6,925 bases of DNA from an uncultured Marmoricola sp. (lineage in GTDB: Bacteria > Actinomycetota > Actinomycetes > Propionibacteriales > Nocardioidaceae), in the NCBI GenBank assembly GCA_937868455.1, contig CALMMO010000497.1:1-6925 (forward strand), given 5' to 3'. A program made the position numbers and the translations under genes. Position 1 is the stretch's first letter; the number at the start of each line of letters is the position of its first letter. The notes under the pieces were generated by a model. That model saw nothing but the letters and a program-made list of their open reading frames with translations, was not told the DNA's origin and ran no database searches. Of the stretch, positions 1 to 6,123 are shown one piece after another.

Positions 1-708
1 GGCCTTGCCGCGGTCGAGTTCCAAAATCCACTGGGCCACGTTGTCCAGGAAGTACCTGTCGTGGGTCACTGCCAACACGCAGCCTGGGTAGGAGGCTAGG
101 TGACCTTCGAGCCACTGCACCGACTCTGCGTCGAGGTGGTTAGTGGGCTCGTCGAGAAGCAACAAGTCGGGCTGTTGCAGCAGGAGTTTGCACAGGGCCA
201 CACGACGTCGCTCGCCACCGGAGAGGTTGTCCACGATCGCGTCCGGAGGTGGGCAACGCAAGGCATCCATGGCCTGGTCAAGGCGCGAATCAAGGTCCCA
301 CGCCTGGGCGTGGTCTAGGTCGGTCTGAAGGTCACCCATTTCAGCGAGCAATGTGTCGTAATCAGCGTCGGGGTCAGCGAGTTCTTCGGAGATCGCGTTA
401 AACCGGTCGAGTTTCGCCTTGATTGGTCCGACGGCCTCTTCAACGTTCTCCAGCACGGTCTTGCCCTCGGTGAGTGGGGGCTCCTGCTCGAGCATGCCCA
501 CGGTTGCCCCAGGGTCAAGGATCGCGTCACCGTTGTTGGCGTGATCGAGCCCGGCCATGATCTTGAGCAGAGACGACTTGCCCGTGCCGTTGGGCCCAAC
601 GACACCGATCTTGGCGCCGTGGAGGAACGACAAGGTCACGTTGTCGAGGACAACTTTGTCGCCGTGAGCTTTGCGCACGTTGCGGAGGGTGAAGACGTAC
701 TCAGACAT
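1..708 (-). CDS. ettA: EttA-type ABC-F ATPase, N-terminal part (gene runs off the left edge)
   Basis: Energy-dependent translational throttle protein: a soluble ABC-F ATPase that binds the ribosomal E site and gates entry into elongation according to ATP/ADP level. The 236 visible residues hold the whole first ATPase domain. Walker A is GPNGTGKSS (38-46), signature LSGGE (162-166), Walker B with LLLDEPTNHLD (183-193), and the H-loop THDRYFLD (215-222). The insert between Walker A and the signature, about residues 90-135, corresponds to the EttA arm. Wording such as EEAVGPIKAKLDR, ADPDADYD and NLSGGERRRVALC follows E. coli EttA closely, which separates it from Uup and from antibiotic-resistance ABC-F proteins. 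Full-length EttA is about 555 residues, so the linker and second ATPase domain lie outside the window. The ATG at 708 gives the MSEYVFTLRNV start typical of the family. It lies 51 bp downstream of the ssb stop and has a -10-like element 7 nt upstream, so it may be transcribed alone as well as with ssb. Confidence 0.95.
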   Translation of the reverse strand, partial: MSEYVFTLRNVRKAHGDKVVLDNVTLSFLHGAKIGVVGPNGTGKSSLLKIMAGLDHANNGDAILDPGATVGMLEQEPPLTEGKTVLENVEEAVGPIKAKLDRFNAISEELADPDADYDTLLAEMGDLQTDLDHAQAWDLDSRLDQAMDALRCPPPDAIVDNLSGGERRRVALCKLLLQQPDLLLLDEPTNHLDAESVQWLEGHLASYPGCVLAVTHDRYFLDNVAQWILELDRGKA

Positions 709-715
709 GGGCTGA

Positions 716-721
716 ACCCTA
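716..721 (-). promoter_or_regulatory. Candidate -10 element (TAGGGT) of ettA, leaderless-type spacing
   Basis: On the minus strand TAGGGT, inside TTATAGGGT, fits TANNNT and is followed by exactly 7 nt and then the ettA ATG. That is the geometry of leaderless actinobacterial transcripts. No good -35 is visible 17-18 bp upstream. The same bases also offer a weak AGGG Shine-Dalgarno 8 nt before the ATG, so an upstream transcript reading through from ssb could be translated too. The plus-strand CCCT-ATA-AGGG at 717-727 is a small inverted repeat over the same spot. Sequence inference only. Confidence 0.35.
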
Positions 722-759
722 TAAGGGCTCAAGCGTGCACACCGACTTGGGTTGCGGCC

Positions 760-1230
760 TCAGGCTGCCGTGGGCGCAACTGGCACACCGTTGTGGTCCA
801 ACTGCGGCCCACCAGGCTCAAAGGTGTCCATCAACTCCCGCACCTGCTCCTCAACCACGTCAGTGCGCTCAACCTTGGCTGAGCGGGCGAATGTGCTCCA
901 GCCGCGGTTGAGATCGTGGCCAATGAAGCTTGCCTCGATCACTCCGCGCACCACTTCAGGTTCCTCGGCACTGCGTTTCCAGGTGTCTAGACGCATCCGG
1001 CCGTGAACGATCACTGCGTCGCTCTTGTTGACCGACTTCGCGACGTTGTCACCCAGCGTGCGCCATGCGTTGACGGTGTACCAAGAGGTGGTGCCATCGG
1101 TCCATTGACCATTGCGCATAAACCTGGGTGTGCAGCCAATGCGAAAGCTAGTCACGGTGCCGTAAGGGGTTTCGCGGGCGACCACATCAGTGCCCACCCA
1201 GCCCTGCAAAGTCACATAGGTCTCGTTCAT
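760..1230 (-). CDS. ssbB: Single-stranded DNA-binding protein, SsbB-type paralogue without acidic tail
   Basis: A 156-residue OB-fold single-stranded DNA-binding protein. It starts MNETYVTLQGWVG, as actinobacterial SsbB paralogues do. It carries the SSB core: the FRIG strand (29-32), the TSWYTVNAWRTLGDNVA stretch (48-64), and the DAVIVHGRMRLDTW strand (71-84). Then comes the GHDLNRG block (104-110) shared with SsbB-like proteins. The C-terminus ends GVPVAPTAA: there is no acidic DDDIPF-like tip, which in the main SSB recruits replication and repair partners. This is therefore probably the second SSB. From memory, Streptomyces SsbB is also 156 residues and tail-less, and acts in chromosome segregation during sporulation; M. 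tuberculosis has a comparable protein next to EttA (Rv2478c/Rv2477c). The frame is open upstream to about 1281, but the ATG at 1230 is chosen because AAGGAG lies 5 nt before it and family similarity begins there. The symbol follows Streptomyces; the role here is inferred. Confidence 0.92.
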   Translation of the reverse strand: MNETYVTLQGWVGTDVVARETPYGTVTSFRIGCTPRFMRNGQWTDGTTSWYTVNAWRTLGDNVAKSVNKSDAVIVHGRMRLDTWKRSAEEPEVVRGVIEASFIGHDLNRGWSTFARSAKVERTDVVEEQVRELMDTFEPGGPQLDHNGVPVAPTAA

Positions 1231-1235
1231 CTTTG

Positions 1236-1241
1236 CTCCTT
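1236..1241 (-). promoter_or_regulatory. Ribosome binding site of ssb (decides the start)
   Basis: Minus-strand AAGGAG, followed by CAAAG and then ATG (5-nt spacer). It is a near-perfect Shine-Dalgarno and sets the start at 1230 rather than at the TTG codon in the longer open frame at 1281. Confidence 0.85.
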
Positions 1242-1321
1242 CGATGTGTCGACCCGAAGAGGTCGGACTAGTCGAAAGCAAACGTGGTGAAACGAGTCAG
1301 GCCAATCAACGATTCGTTAGC

Positions 1322-1330
1322 TGTGGACAA
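1322..1330 (-). promoter_or_regulatory. DnaA box, exact match to the actinobacterial consensus
   Basis: The minus strand reads TTGTCCACA (plus TGTGGACAA), identical to the DnaA box preferred in Streptomyces and Mycobacterium. It lies 92 bp upstream of the ssb start codon, in the non-coding gap after the GTPase gene. A second box with one mismatch lies 28 bp away on the same strand. It could let DnaA control ssb or titrate DnaA. Binding itself is not shown by sequence. Confidence 0.65.
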
Positions 1331-1345
1331 CCACCGACATGGTGG
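1331..1345. repeat. Small inverted repeat between the two DnaA boxes
   Basis: CCACC-GACAT-GGTGG: perfect 5-bp arms with a 5-nt loop, starting directly next to the first DnaA box and ending 4 bp before the second. It lies 31-46 bp past the stop codon of the upstream GTPase gene. The stem is short and no T-run follows on either strand, so it is at best a weak terminator. It may instead be an operator half-site pair. Confidence 0.35.
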
Positions 1346-1349
1346 AGTT

Positions 1350-1358
1350 TGTGGACAG
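1350..1358 (-). promoter_or_regulatory. Second DnaA box, one mismatch
   Basis: The minus strand reads CTGTCCACA, one mismatch (first base) from TTGTCCACA, in the same orientation as the box at 1322-1330 with starts 28 bp apart. Together they make a two-box cluster in the 146-bp gap at 1231-1376. I saw no third box in that gap and no strong TANNNT -10 element with correct placement for ssb. Confidence 0.5.
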
Positions 1359-1376
1359 CAAACGCGTGCGGGCTCG

Positions 1377-3032
1377 TTAGTGAAGCGCTCGCTCTATCCC
1401 CGTGCGAGCTTGCTTGTAGGTCTCGAGTTCGGCCGCGATGGGAGCCAAAATCAATTCGTCAGTGACCCCATCAATGGCTGAGCGCATCCGCTTGTCGGCG
1501 GCTCGCGCCCGAGACTTGGCCCCGATCGAAACGAAGACCCGACTCAGCAGCGCCAAGAGCACGCCTAGTGCAACGGCGAGTACCAACATCAAGGTCGGCA
1601 GCGGAAAGCCGTAGAACATGGGGGTCTGAGGTTTAGGCATTTGCAGATAGCCCATCACCATCAACGCGGCCAGCCAGCCTGCGCCAGCAAGCGCAGTGAG
1701 CATCAAAATCCACTGCAACCCCTGGATGACACGGCACCACCACGGCACGGTCGACATCCCCAGGTCTGACTGGCCTACGGCAGTGTCGACGGTGTCGATG
1801 AAGCTTTGGCGCTGAGAGACCGACGCGCGGCGTACGGCGGCTGCCCAGGGCTTAGAAAGCCCGTGCGAGGCCTCTTCAGCCACGTGGCGCACGGCCGCAT
1901 CAACTCGGGCCTGCTGCACCGAACTGGCCGTTGGCACCGAGGAACGAGCCTTACCAATGATGTCTTTACCGCTGGCACCCAGATCAAGGTGAAGCCTCTT
2001 AAGCGGGTCGGGACGCAGCTTGCCCAACCACTTAACTGGCGGCCAACCGGTGGCCTGTACGGCGCGCATGTGAGCGGCGCGCTGCACTGCCGAAACAACC
2101 ACAGGCACACCGGCTGCGTCAGCCACCGCGTCATTGAGTTCGCGACGCGTGTGTACCTCAATCTCGCGAGGTTCAACGTGCCCAACGATCTTGTCGAGCG
2201 CGGTTGCTTGCTCACGCACGTCGGTGCGGAATCTGGCTTGGGAGTTCTTCTTGTCCGCCACGCGCTTGGCGATCATGTCGCGCAGTTGGTCGACGCCAAT
2301 GCCCTCACGAGCCGAGATCGGCACGACCGGCACTCCTTCGAGCCCATCGAGAGCCAGAAGTCGGCGCACATCGCCGACCATTGACTCACGGCGCTCTTGT
2401 GGCACGCGGTCGATGTGGTTGAGCACCACCACCATGACGTCCTTGTGCATTGCCAGCGGCTTAAGGAATCGGTCGTGAATCGCGGCGTCGGCGTACTTTT
2501 GCGGATCGAGAACCCAGATCATCACGTCAGCCATGACGATGAGTCGGTCGACCTCAATGTGGTGAGCGACCTCGGTGCTGTCATGGTCGGGCAGGTCAAG
2601 GAGCACCAAACCTTGAAGTTCGTCATTCTCACGCGACGATTGCAGCAATGAGTCACGAGTGGTGCGGTGCCGCGGCGGGATGCCCAGCCACTCCATCACT
2701 TCGTCAGCCCCATCTGACCCCCACACGCACGCACTGGCCCACGACGTGGTGGGACGACGAACTCCGACGGCAGCGAGATCGATCCCAGTCAACGCGTTGA
2801 ACGTGCTGGATTTGCCCGATCCAGTGGCACCGGCCAAGGCAACGACGGTGTGATCGGCTGAAAGCTTGAGGCGGCGTGAAACCCGGTCCACGAGCGCGTT
2901 CGCCGGAGCGAGTTGCTCAGGCTCAATGCGACCCTCGCAGGCGGCCAAGGCATCGGCGAGCCCACCGACTTGGGCACCCAAGTCGGACTTGCGGCCCAAA
3001 AGCCGCTTGGCTCCTTCGACCAGTGCACTCAT
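1377..3032 (-). CDS. Membrane dynamin-like GTPase, YfjP/DynB type
   Basis: A 551-residue GTPase with a C-terminal membrane hairpin. GTPase motifs: P-loop GATGSGKS (68-75), switch I RPTTS (93-97), G3 DLPDHD (146-151, Asp in place of the usual Gly), G4 NHID (205-208, His for Lys) and G5-like PISAREG (238-244). Two hydrophobic segments follow, about 439-463 and 479-502, separated by a short Pro-rich loop, then a helical tail. This layout fits the actinobacterial YfjP-family GTPases and, by size and pairing with the gene upstream, Streptomyces DynB, which with DynA stabilises FtsZ rings at sporulation septa. The ATG at 3032 overlaps the TGA of the upstream GTPase gene (ATGA) and has GAGGA 6 nt before it, so translation is coupled and the two products are probably partners. 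The DynB equivalence is inference from order and architecture. A general ribosome-associated GTPase is less likely given the membrane segments. Confidence 0.88.
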   Translation of the reverse strand: MSALVEGAKRLLGRKSDLGAQVGGLADALAACEGRIEPEQLAPANALVDRVSRRLKLSADHTVVALAGATGSGKSSTFNALTGIDLAAVGVRRPTTSWASACVWGSDGADEVMEWLGIPPRHRTTRDSLLQSSRENDELQGLVLLDLPDHDSTEVAHHIEVDRLIVMADVMIWVLDPQKYADAAIHDRFLKPLAMHKDVMVVVLNHIDRVPQERRESMVGDVRRLLALDGLEGVPVVPISAREGIGVDQLRDMIAKRVADKKNSQARFRTDVREQATALDKIVGHVEPREIEVHTRRELNDAVADAAGVPVVVSAVQRAAHMRAVQATGWPPVKWLGKLRPDPLKRLHLDLGASGKDIIGKARSSVPTASSVQQARVDAAVRHVAEEASHGLSKPWAAAVRRASVSQRQSFIDTVDTAVGQSDLGMSTVPWWCRVIQGLQWILMLTALAGAGWLAALMVMGYLQMPKPQTPMFYGFPLPTLMLVLAVALGVLLALLSRVFVSIGAKSRARAADKRMRSAIDGVTDELILAPIAAELETYKQARTGIERALH

Positions 3033-4879
3033 GCGGGGTCCTCATCGGTTGTTTCAGCAGATTCTGGCCCGGAGTCCGGAGTTGAATCCTCGGCTGGAGC
3101 GACCATCTCTGACTCAGGTACGGCGTCAGTCAAGGGGTCAGGTGCTGCGGTCGTGGGTATGGCTGCCTCGGCGCTCTTCGCTGCGAACCTCAAGTCGTCC
3201 ACGGATCGAGCCGCGCCGCGCAGTTGCTCGGGGGCCTCAGTAGAGATTTCCAGCTTGTCGAGCTGATCGATGAATCGCCGCTTTTCATCGTCCATCAACG
3301 CCCGCACTCGCACATTGAGGTCTCGTCGGGCGTTTTCAGCCAAACGTCGAACAGCTTGATCGCCGAAGACTGCTTCGAGCAGCTTCTGGCCCAGCACCGC
3401 TGAGGCGCCTGCGATGCCGATCTCACCGCCGGTGATACCAGCGGTTGAGGCGAAGACCACGATCATCAACGCCACGGCTAGGCCGTTTACGCCGTAGGCC
3501 AGGAACCGCGCGGTGCTGCGCTTGTCGGCACCTTCGCTGCGCACCATGTCAAGAACGTCTTGTTGCCAGTCGCGCACCGTGCGCTCGCTGCGGGCCCTGA
3601 AGTCTCGAGACGCTCGGCTGAGATCGACGCCAGCATCCTCGAGGAGTTCTTTACCCGCCTGAGTTGAGGACCACGAGTTGTGGGCCTTCTCTGCTGCGGT
3701 CTCGGCATGCTCCAAAATCATCGTGTGCAGCCCAGACTCGACTGCCACGGTGACTGATGTGGCCGACTGAGGCTTGCCCTTGATGGCATTTGTGAGTCGA
3801 TCGCGGATCCACGAAACCCTGGACTCCAACGATTTGAGCAGCTCCCCTGTGCCAACAAACTCTTGCCACCGGGCCAGGACCTCACCTCGAAGCAAGGTGC
3901 CATCTGCTGAGGCCTTGTCGACCGCGTCGACCGCGTCGTCGTACAACGCCTCTACGTCTCGACGGAGTCGGGCTTGGGCGGTGACCTGCTCTGTCGCGGC
4001 GTCAGCCACGATGTGCGAACGCTGCGACAGAGTGCGAATCGCCCCCTCGAGGGTTTGTTTGACCACCCGCGCACGCGCCTCGGCGTCGTCAGCAATGGTG
4101 TGGAGCCAGGTGCGGATCTCTTCGCTGTACGACGCAGGCAACAGCCCGCGCTCGTCGATCTGACCTTCTTGCACCACAAAGAGCGGTGAGTCCTTGAGCC
4201 CACGCGAGGAAAGCATCCGGGCTAGGTGACTAGAGATCTCAGTGACTGCCTCAGAAGGTGTGCGGTCAAGCACGATCGCCACAGCCGCGGAGCGGTCAGC
4301 GGCCTGTTTGAGGAAGTCCCAGGGCACCTGGTCGGCATAGCGAGCGGCGCTGGTGACAAACAGCCACAAATCAGCTGCGGCCAGCAGTTGTGCCGCGAGC
4401 GTGCGGTTGCGCTCCTCGACTGAGTCAATGTCGGGGGCATCCAAGATCGCCAGACCCTGGGGAACTGATGCATTGGGGACCAGTTGCAGGGCCCCAGGGT
4501 CAGTGGAGGGTCGAGTGACTCGCTCCAGCTCAGGCAAGATGCGATCTTGGGTGAACCACTCGGCATCATCGGGGTTGTGCACCAAGACTGCCGCACGAGT
4601 AGTGGGTCGAAGCACGCCAGAGGTCGTGACTAGGTCTCCCACGAGTGAGTTAACCAACGTCGATTTGCCGGCTCCAGTAGAGCCGCCGACCACCGTGAGG
4701 AGCGGAGCGTCGATTTGGACGAGCCGAGGCAATACGTAGTCCTCTAACTGGTCGACCATTTCGGCCTTCACAACTCGCTGTTGTGAAACTCCGGGCAGAT
4801 GCAGGGGCAAGGCAACATGAGTCAATGCATCTCGCAGGCGCACGAGCGCGGTCAGCATGCTCGCGGTGGAGTCACTCAC
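3029..4879 (-). CDS. Dynamin-like GTPase with hydrophobic hairpin, DynA type
   Basis: A 616-residue protein. It has a P-loop GSTGAGKS (66-73), switch I RPTTR (91-95) and G3 DAPD (147-150). At the G4 position it has LDRT (204-207) instead of N/TKxD. A long, charged, mostly helical middle (about 255-460) resembles the stalk of dynamin-like proteins. A hydrophobic stretch follows: about 459-477, then a Gly/Ala-rich part at 481-503, consistent with membrane insertion. Basic helices come next, then a disordered tail (571-616) with 13 Asp/Glu and no Lys/Arg. By size and partner it resembles Streptomyces DynA; bacterial dynamins typically work as pairs. The start is GTG at 4879 with GGAAGGG 6 nt upstream; the apparent ATG one base earlier reads straight into TGA. 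The gene follows the protease by 44 bp and overlaps the next GTPase by 4 bp. The GTPase call is strong; the division or membrane-repair role is inferred. Confidence 0.88.
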   Translation of the reverse strand: MSDSTASMLTALVRLRDALTHVALPLHLPGVSQQRVVKAEMVDQLEDYVLPRLVQIDAPLLTVVGGSTGAGKSTLVNSLVGDLVTTSGVLRPTTRAAVLVHNPDDAEWFTQDRILPELERVTRPSTDPGALQLVPNASVPQGLAILDAPDIDSVEERNRTLAAQLLAAADLWLFVTSAARYADQVPWDFLKQAADRSAAVAIVLDRTPSEAVTEISSHLARMLSSRGLKDSPLFVVQEGQIDERGLLPASYSEEIRTWLHTIADDAEARARVVKQTLEGAIRTLSQRSHIVADAATEQVTAQARLRRDVEALYDDAVDAVDKASADGTLLRGEVLARWQEFVGTGELLKSLESRVSWIRDRLTNAIKGKPQSATSVTVAVESGLHTMILEHAETAAEKAHNSWSSTQAGKELLEDAGVDLSRASRDFRARSERTVRDWQQDVLDMVRSEGADKRSTARFLAYGVNGLAVALMIVVFASTAGITGGEIGIAGASAVLGQKLLEAVFGDQAVRRLAENARRDLNVRVRALMDDEKRRFIDQLDKLEISTEAPEQLRGAARSVDDLRFAAKSAEAAIPTTAAPDPLTDAVPESEMVAPAEDSTPDSGPESAETTDEDPA

Positions 4880-4885
4880 ATTGAT

Positions 4886-4892
4886 CCCTTCC
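4886..4892 (-). promoter_or_regulatory. Ribosome binding site of the 616-residue GTPase gene
   Basis: Minus-strand GGAAGGG, followed by ATCAAT and then GTG (6-nt spacer). It supports GTG at 4879 as the start codon; no better in-frame start is seen nearby. Confidence 0.75.
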
Positions 4893-4897
4893 AGGTC

Positions 4898-4922
4898 ATC
4901 GGCGTGTCCGATTTGTTCCGAT
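4898..4922. repeat. Three helically phased ATCGG/CCGAT pentamers in the GTPase leader
   Basis: On the plus strand ATCGG begins at 4898, and CCGAT begins at 4908 and again at 4918, so one inverted and two direct copies sit at an exact 10-bp period. The two direct copies are part of a longer 8-bp repeat, TCCGATTT, at 4907-4914 and 4917-4924. The first two pentamers also form a 5-bp stem with a 5-nt loop (4898-4912). The set fills most of the 44-bp gap between the protease stop and the GTPase start. Ten-bp phasing puts all copies on one face of the helix, as in some activator or repressor sites. No factor can be named. Confidence 0.45.
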
Positions 4923-4926
4923 TTTA
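4921..4926 (-). promoter_or_regulatory. Possible internal -10 element (TAAAAT) for the GTPase genes
   Basis: The minus strand reads TAAAAT, overlapping the TAA stop of the protease gene, 41 nt before the GTPase GTG start. It fits TANNNT and touches the phased repeat. A TTGAAA upstream is only 8 bp away, too close to be a -35, and nothing convincing lies at 17-18 bp. It may allow separate expression of the GTPase pair. Weak evidence. Confidence 0.22.
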
Positions 4927-6072
4927 CTGTGGGTTTTCAACACGGGAGACCACAAGCTGTGTTCCCGGCCAGATAAGCCTAGGCCGAAGTTGCACCATGC
5001 GCTCCACAAAACCCTGGCCGCGCGCCTCAAAATCTGCTGGAGCCGTGCCCTTCAAATAGCGATAGTGCAAAAATCCGAGCTCAACTGCGGCTTGCTGGTA
5101 CTCAGCCATGATCTGTTTCGCAGGTTTGCCGCCCACGCGCAATGCATACGCGCGAGCTTGACGCCTAGCCGGCAACCGCACTAGCCACGGCACTTCAGCA
5201 GAGTTGATGAAACCACGGCGAGCGCAATCATTGAGCGCCTTCGTCAACAAGGTCCCCTCCTGCGCACGAGCCCAAACCGCAAGCACAATGAGAAAGATGA
5301 AGGCTGGAACCATTAAGAAGGCGTAGGTCTTAATGAAGCCCGAGCCACCGCCAAGAAATGCAGAACCATTCCAGCTCGCGTGCGCAGCCACAGCAACGAG
5401 GTAACCGACAATCGGTGCCAGCACCCTCACGGCCACGCTGCGTGAAGTCACAGCAAGACCAATGCCAATGCCGGTGAAGGCAGTGAACAGTGGGTGAGCA
5501 AAGGGGCTAAAGACACCTCGGATCACAAACAGCGCGACTGCGCCACCGATGCCGCCAGCGTGGAACTCATCTCCGGTGAACGCCGCACTGAGGTACAAGA
5601 TGTTCTCGGTGAAGGCGAACCCGATCCCCACCATCCCCGCATAGACAATGCCGTCGAGTACGCCATCGAGTTCACTGCGCCTAAACCAGAGCAAAAGCAA
5701 AATAAAGAACCCTTTGGCGGCCTCCTCGGTCAGTGGCGCGAGCACAATCCCTGAGAAACTTTCTGGTTTGTGCAAGGCGTGGGACCCAATTATTTGCAGC
5801 ACCAACGCAGTGCTCGTTGCAACGAAGGCCCCCCAGCCCAGACCTAGAGCCAGCAGCCCTCGCGGCTCGGGTTCGTACCTGTCGAGCCACAAGTAGCACA
5901 GCACTAGCGGGGCTACCGGGAGTGCCGCCAAAATCGAACCCACGGCGAGTGCGGTCGGAGCTCCAGAGAGCACGAGCACTACGGCCATGGCGATCGCACC
6001 GAGCAGAGTCACCACCGCCACGAGGGCTGTGAACAACGTGTTGCTTTGTCTTGGCTTCACTTGGACTGACAT
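4924..6072 (-). CDS. PrsW-family intramembrane metalloprotease
   Basis: A 382-residue polytopic membrane protein with all the PrsW family signatures: LDRYEPEP (63-70), TEEAAKG with EExxK (E116, E117, K120), FTEN (154-157), FAHPLFT (191-197) and HASWN (231-235). The glutamates and histidines are the presumed metal-binding and catalytic residues within the membrane. About eight or nine hydrophobic segments are visible between residues 12 and 268. A cytosolic tail of about 110 residues (271-382), rich in Arg and Ala, has no motif I recognise; similar tails occur in actinobacterial homologues as I remember them. B. subtilis PrsW makes the first cut in anti-sigma factor RsiW, but no sigma or anti-sigma gene is visible here, so the substrate is unknown. 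The start is ATG at 6072, with a -10-like element 7 nt before it and no good Shine-Dalgarno. It is the first gene of the minus-strand cluster and may be co-transcribed with the two GTPases. Confidence 0.92.
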   Translation of the reverse strand: MSVQVKPRQSNTLFTALVAVVTLLGAIAMAVVLVLSGAPTALAVGSILAALPVAPLVLCYLWLDRYEPEPRGLLALGLGWGAFVATSTALVLQIIGSHALHKPESFSGIVLAPLTEEAAKGFFILLLLWFRRSELDGVLDGIVYAGMVGIGFAFTENILYLSAAFTGDEFHAGGIGGAVALFVIRGVFSPFAHPLFTAFTGIGIGLAVTSRSVAVRVLAPIVGYLVAVAAHASWNGSAFLGGGSGFIKTYAFLMVPAFIFLIVLAVWARAQEGTLLTKALNDCARRGFINSAEVPWLVRLPARRQARAYALRVGGKPAKQIMAEYQQAAVELGFLHYRYLKGTAPADFEARGQGFVERMVQLRPRLIWPGTQLVVSRVENPQ

Positions 6073-6079
6073 GTGACAC

Positions 6080-6085
6080 AGCCTA
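6080..6085 (-). promoter_or_regulatory. Candidate -10 element (TAGGCT) of the PrsW gene, leaderless-type
   Basis: The minus strand reads TAGGCT, then 7 nt (GTGTCAC), then ATG. It fits TANNNT with the spacing that would put the transcript start at the start codon. The only Shine-Dalgarno candidate is a lone AGG 9 nt upstream. No recognisable -35 is seen 17-18 bp further on. It shares the 55-bp divergent gap (6073-6127) with the aminopeptidase promoter. Confidence 0.45.
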
Positions 6086-6089
6086 AAGG

Positions 6090-6123
6090 CCTACAGAGGT
6101 GGCACGATCCCCCCTACAGTGGT
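6090..6123. repeat. 11-bp direct repeat in the divergent promoter region
   Basis: CCTACAGAGGT (6090-6100) and CCTACAGTGGT (6113-6123) match at 10 of 11 positions, with a 23-bp period. The second copy contains the -10 candidate of the aminopeptidase gene, and the first falls where its -35 would be (TACAGA and TACAGT, 17-bp spacer). The repeat may be an operator for a factor covering both divergent promoters, or chance. Confidence 0.35.
6115..6120 (+). promoter_or_regulatory. Candidate -10 element (TACAGT) of the aminopeptidase P gene, leaderless-type
   Basis: TACAGT fits TANNNT and is followed by exactly 7 nt and then GTG at 6128, where the protein is predicted to begin. No usable Shine-Dalgarno precedes the GTG (GAGGTGG at 6096-6102 is too far away), which favours a leaderless transcript. 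The hexamer 17 bp upstream, TACAGA, is not a consensus -35. Confidence 0.45.

Noticed and set aside
1..708. Macrolide or other antibiotic-resistance ABC-F protein
   Set aside because: Motif wording and the arm follow the EttA housekeeping family, not resistance subfamilies.
1231..1281. N-terminal extension of SSB to a TTG codon (17 extra residues)
   Set aside because: The strong AAGGAG site sits 5 nt before the ATG at 1230 and the conserved MNET start is at that ATG.
1331..1345. Rho-independent terminator after the second GTPase gene
   Set aside because: The 5-bp stem has no following T-run on either strand; kept only as an inverted repeat.
1278..1380. Repeated GCAAACG (1278, 1358) and TCGTTAG (1314, 1374) words in the gap upstream of ssb
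   Set aside because: The two words have different spacings (80 and 60 bp), so they do not form one duplicated block; short matches like these can arise by chance.
1806..2384. 192-codon open frame on the plus strand
   Set aside because: It lies wholly inside and opposite the 551-residue GTPase gene, has no family similarity I can see, and is explained by the high G+C codon pattern of the real gene.
3917..3934. Two tandem copies of GTCGACCGC
   Set aside because: In-frame inside the first GTPase gene, coding for a repeated Ala-Val-Asp in a helical region; two 9-bp copies are too few for a repeat call.
1377..4879. Anti-phage dynamin-type defence system
   Set aside because: No defence genes, mobile elements or base-composition shift nearby; the neighbours are housekeeping genes and the pair fits the chromosomal DynA/DynB type.
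6081..6090. GCCT-AA-AGGC mini palindrome beside the PrsW -10 candidate
   Set aside because: Only 4-bp arms; too short to support as an operator alone.
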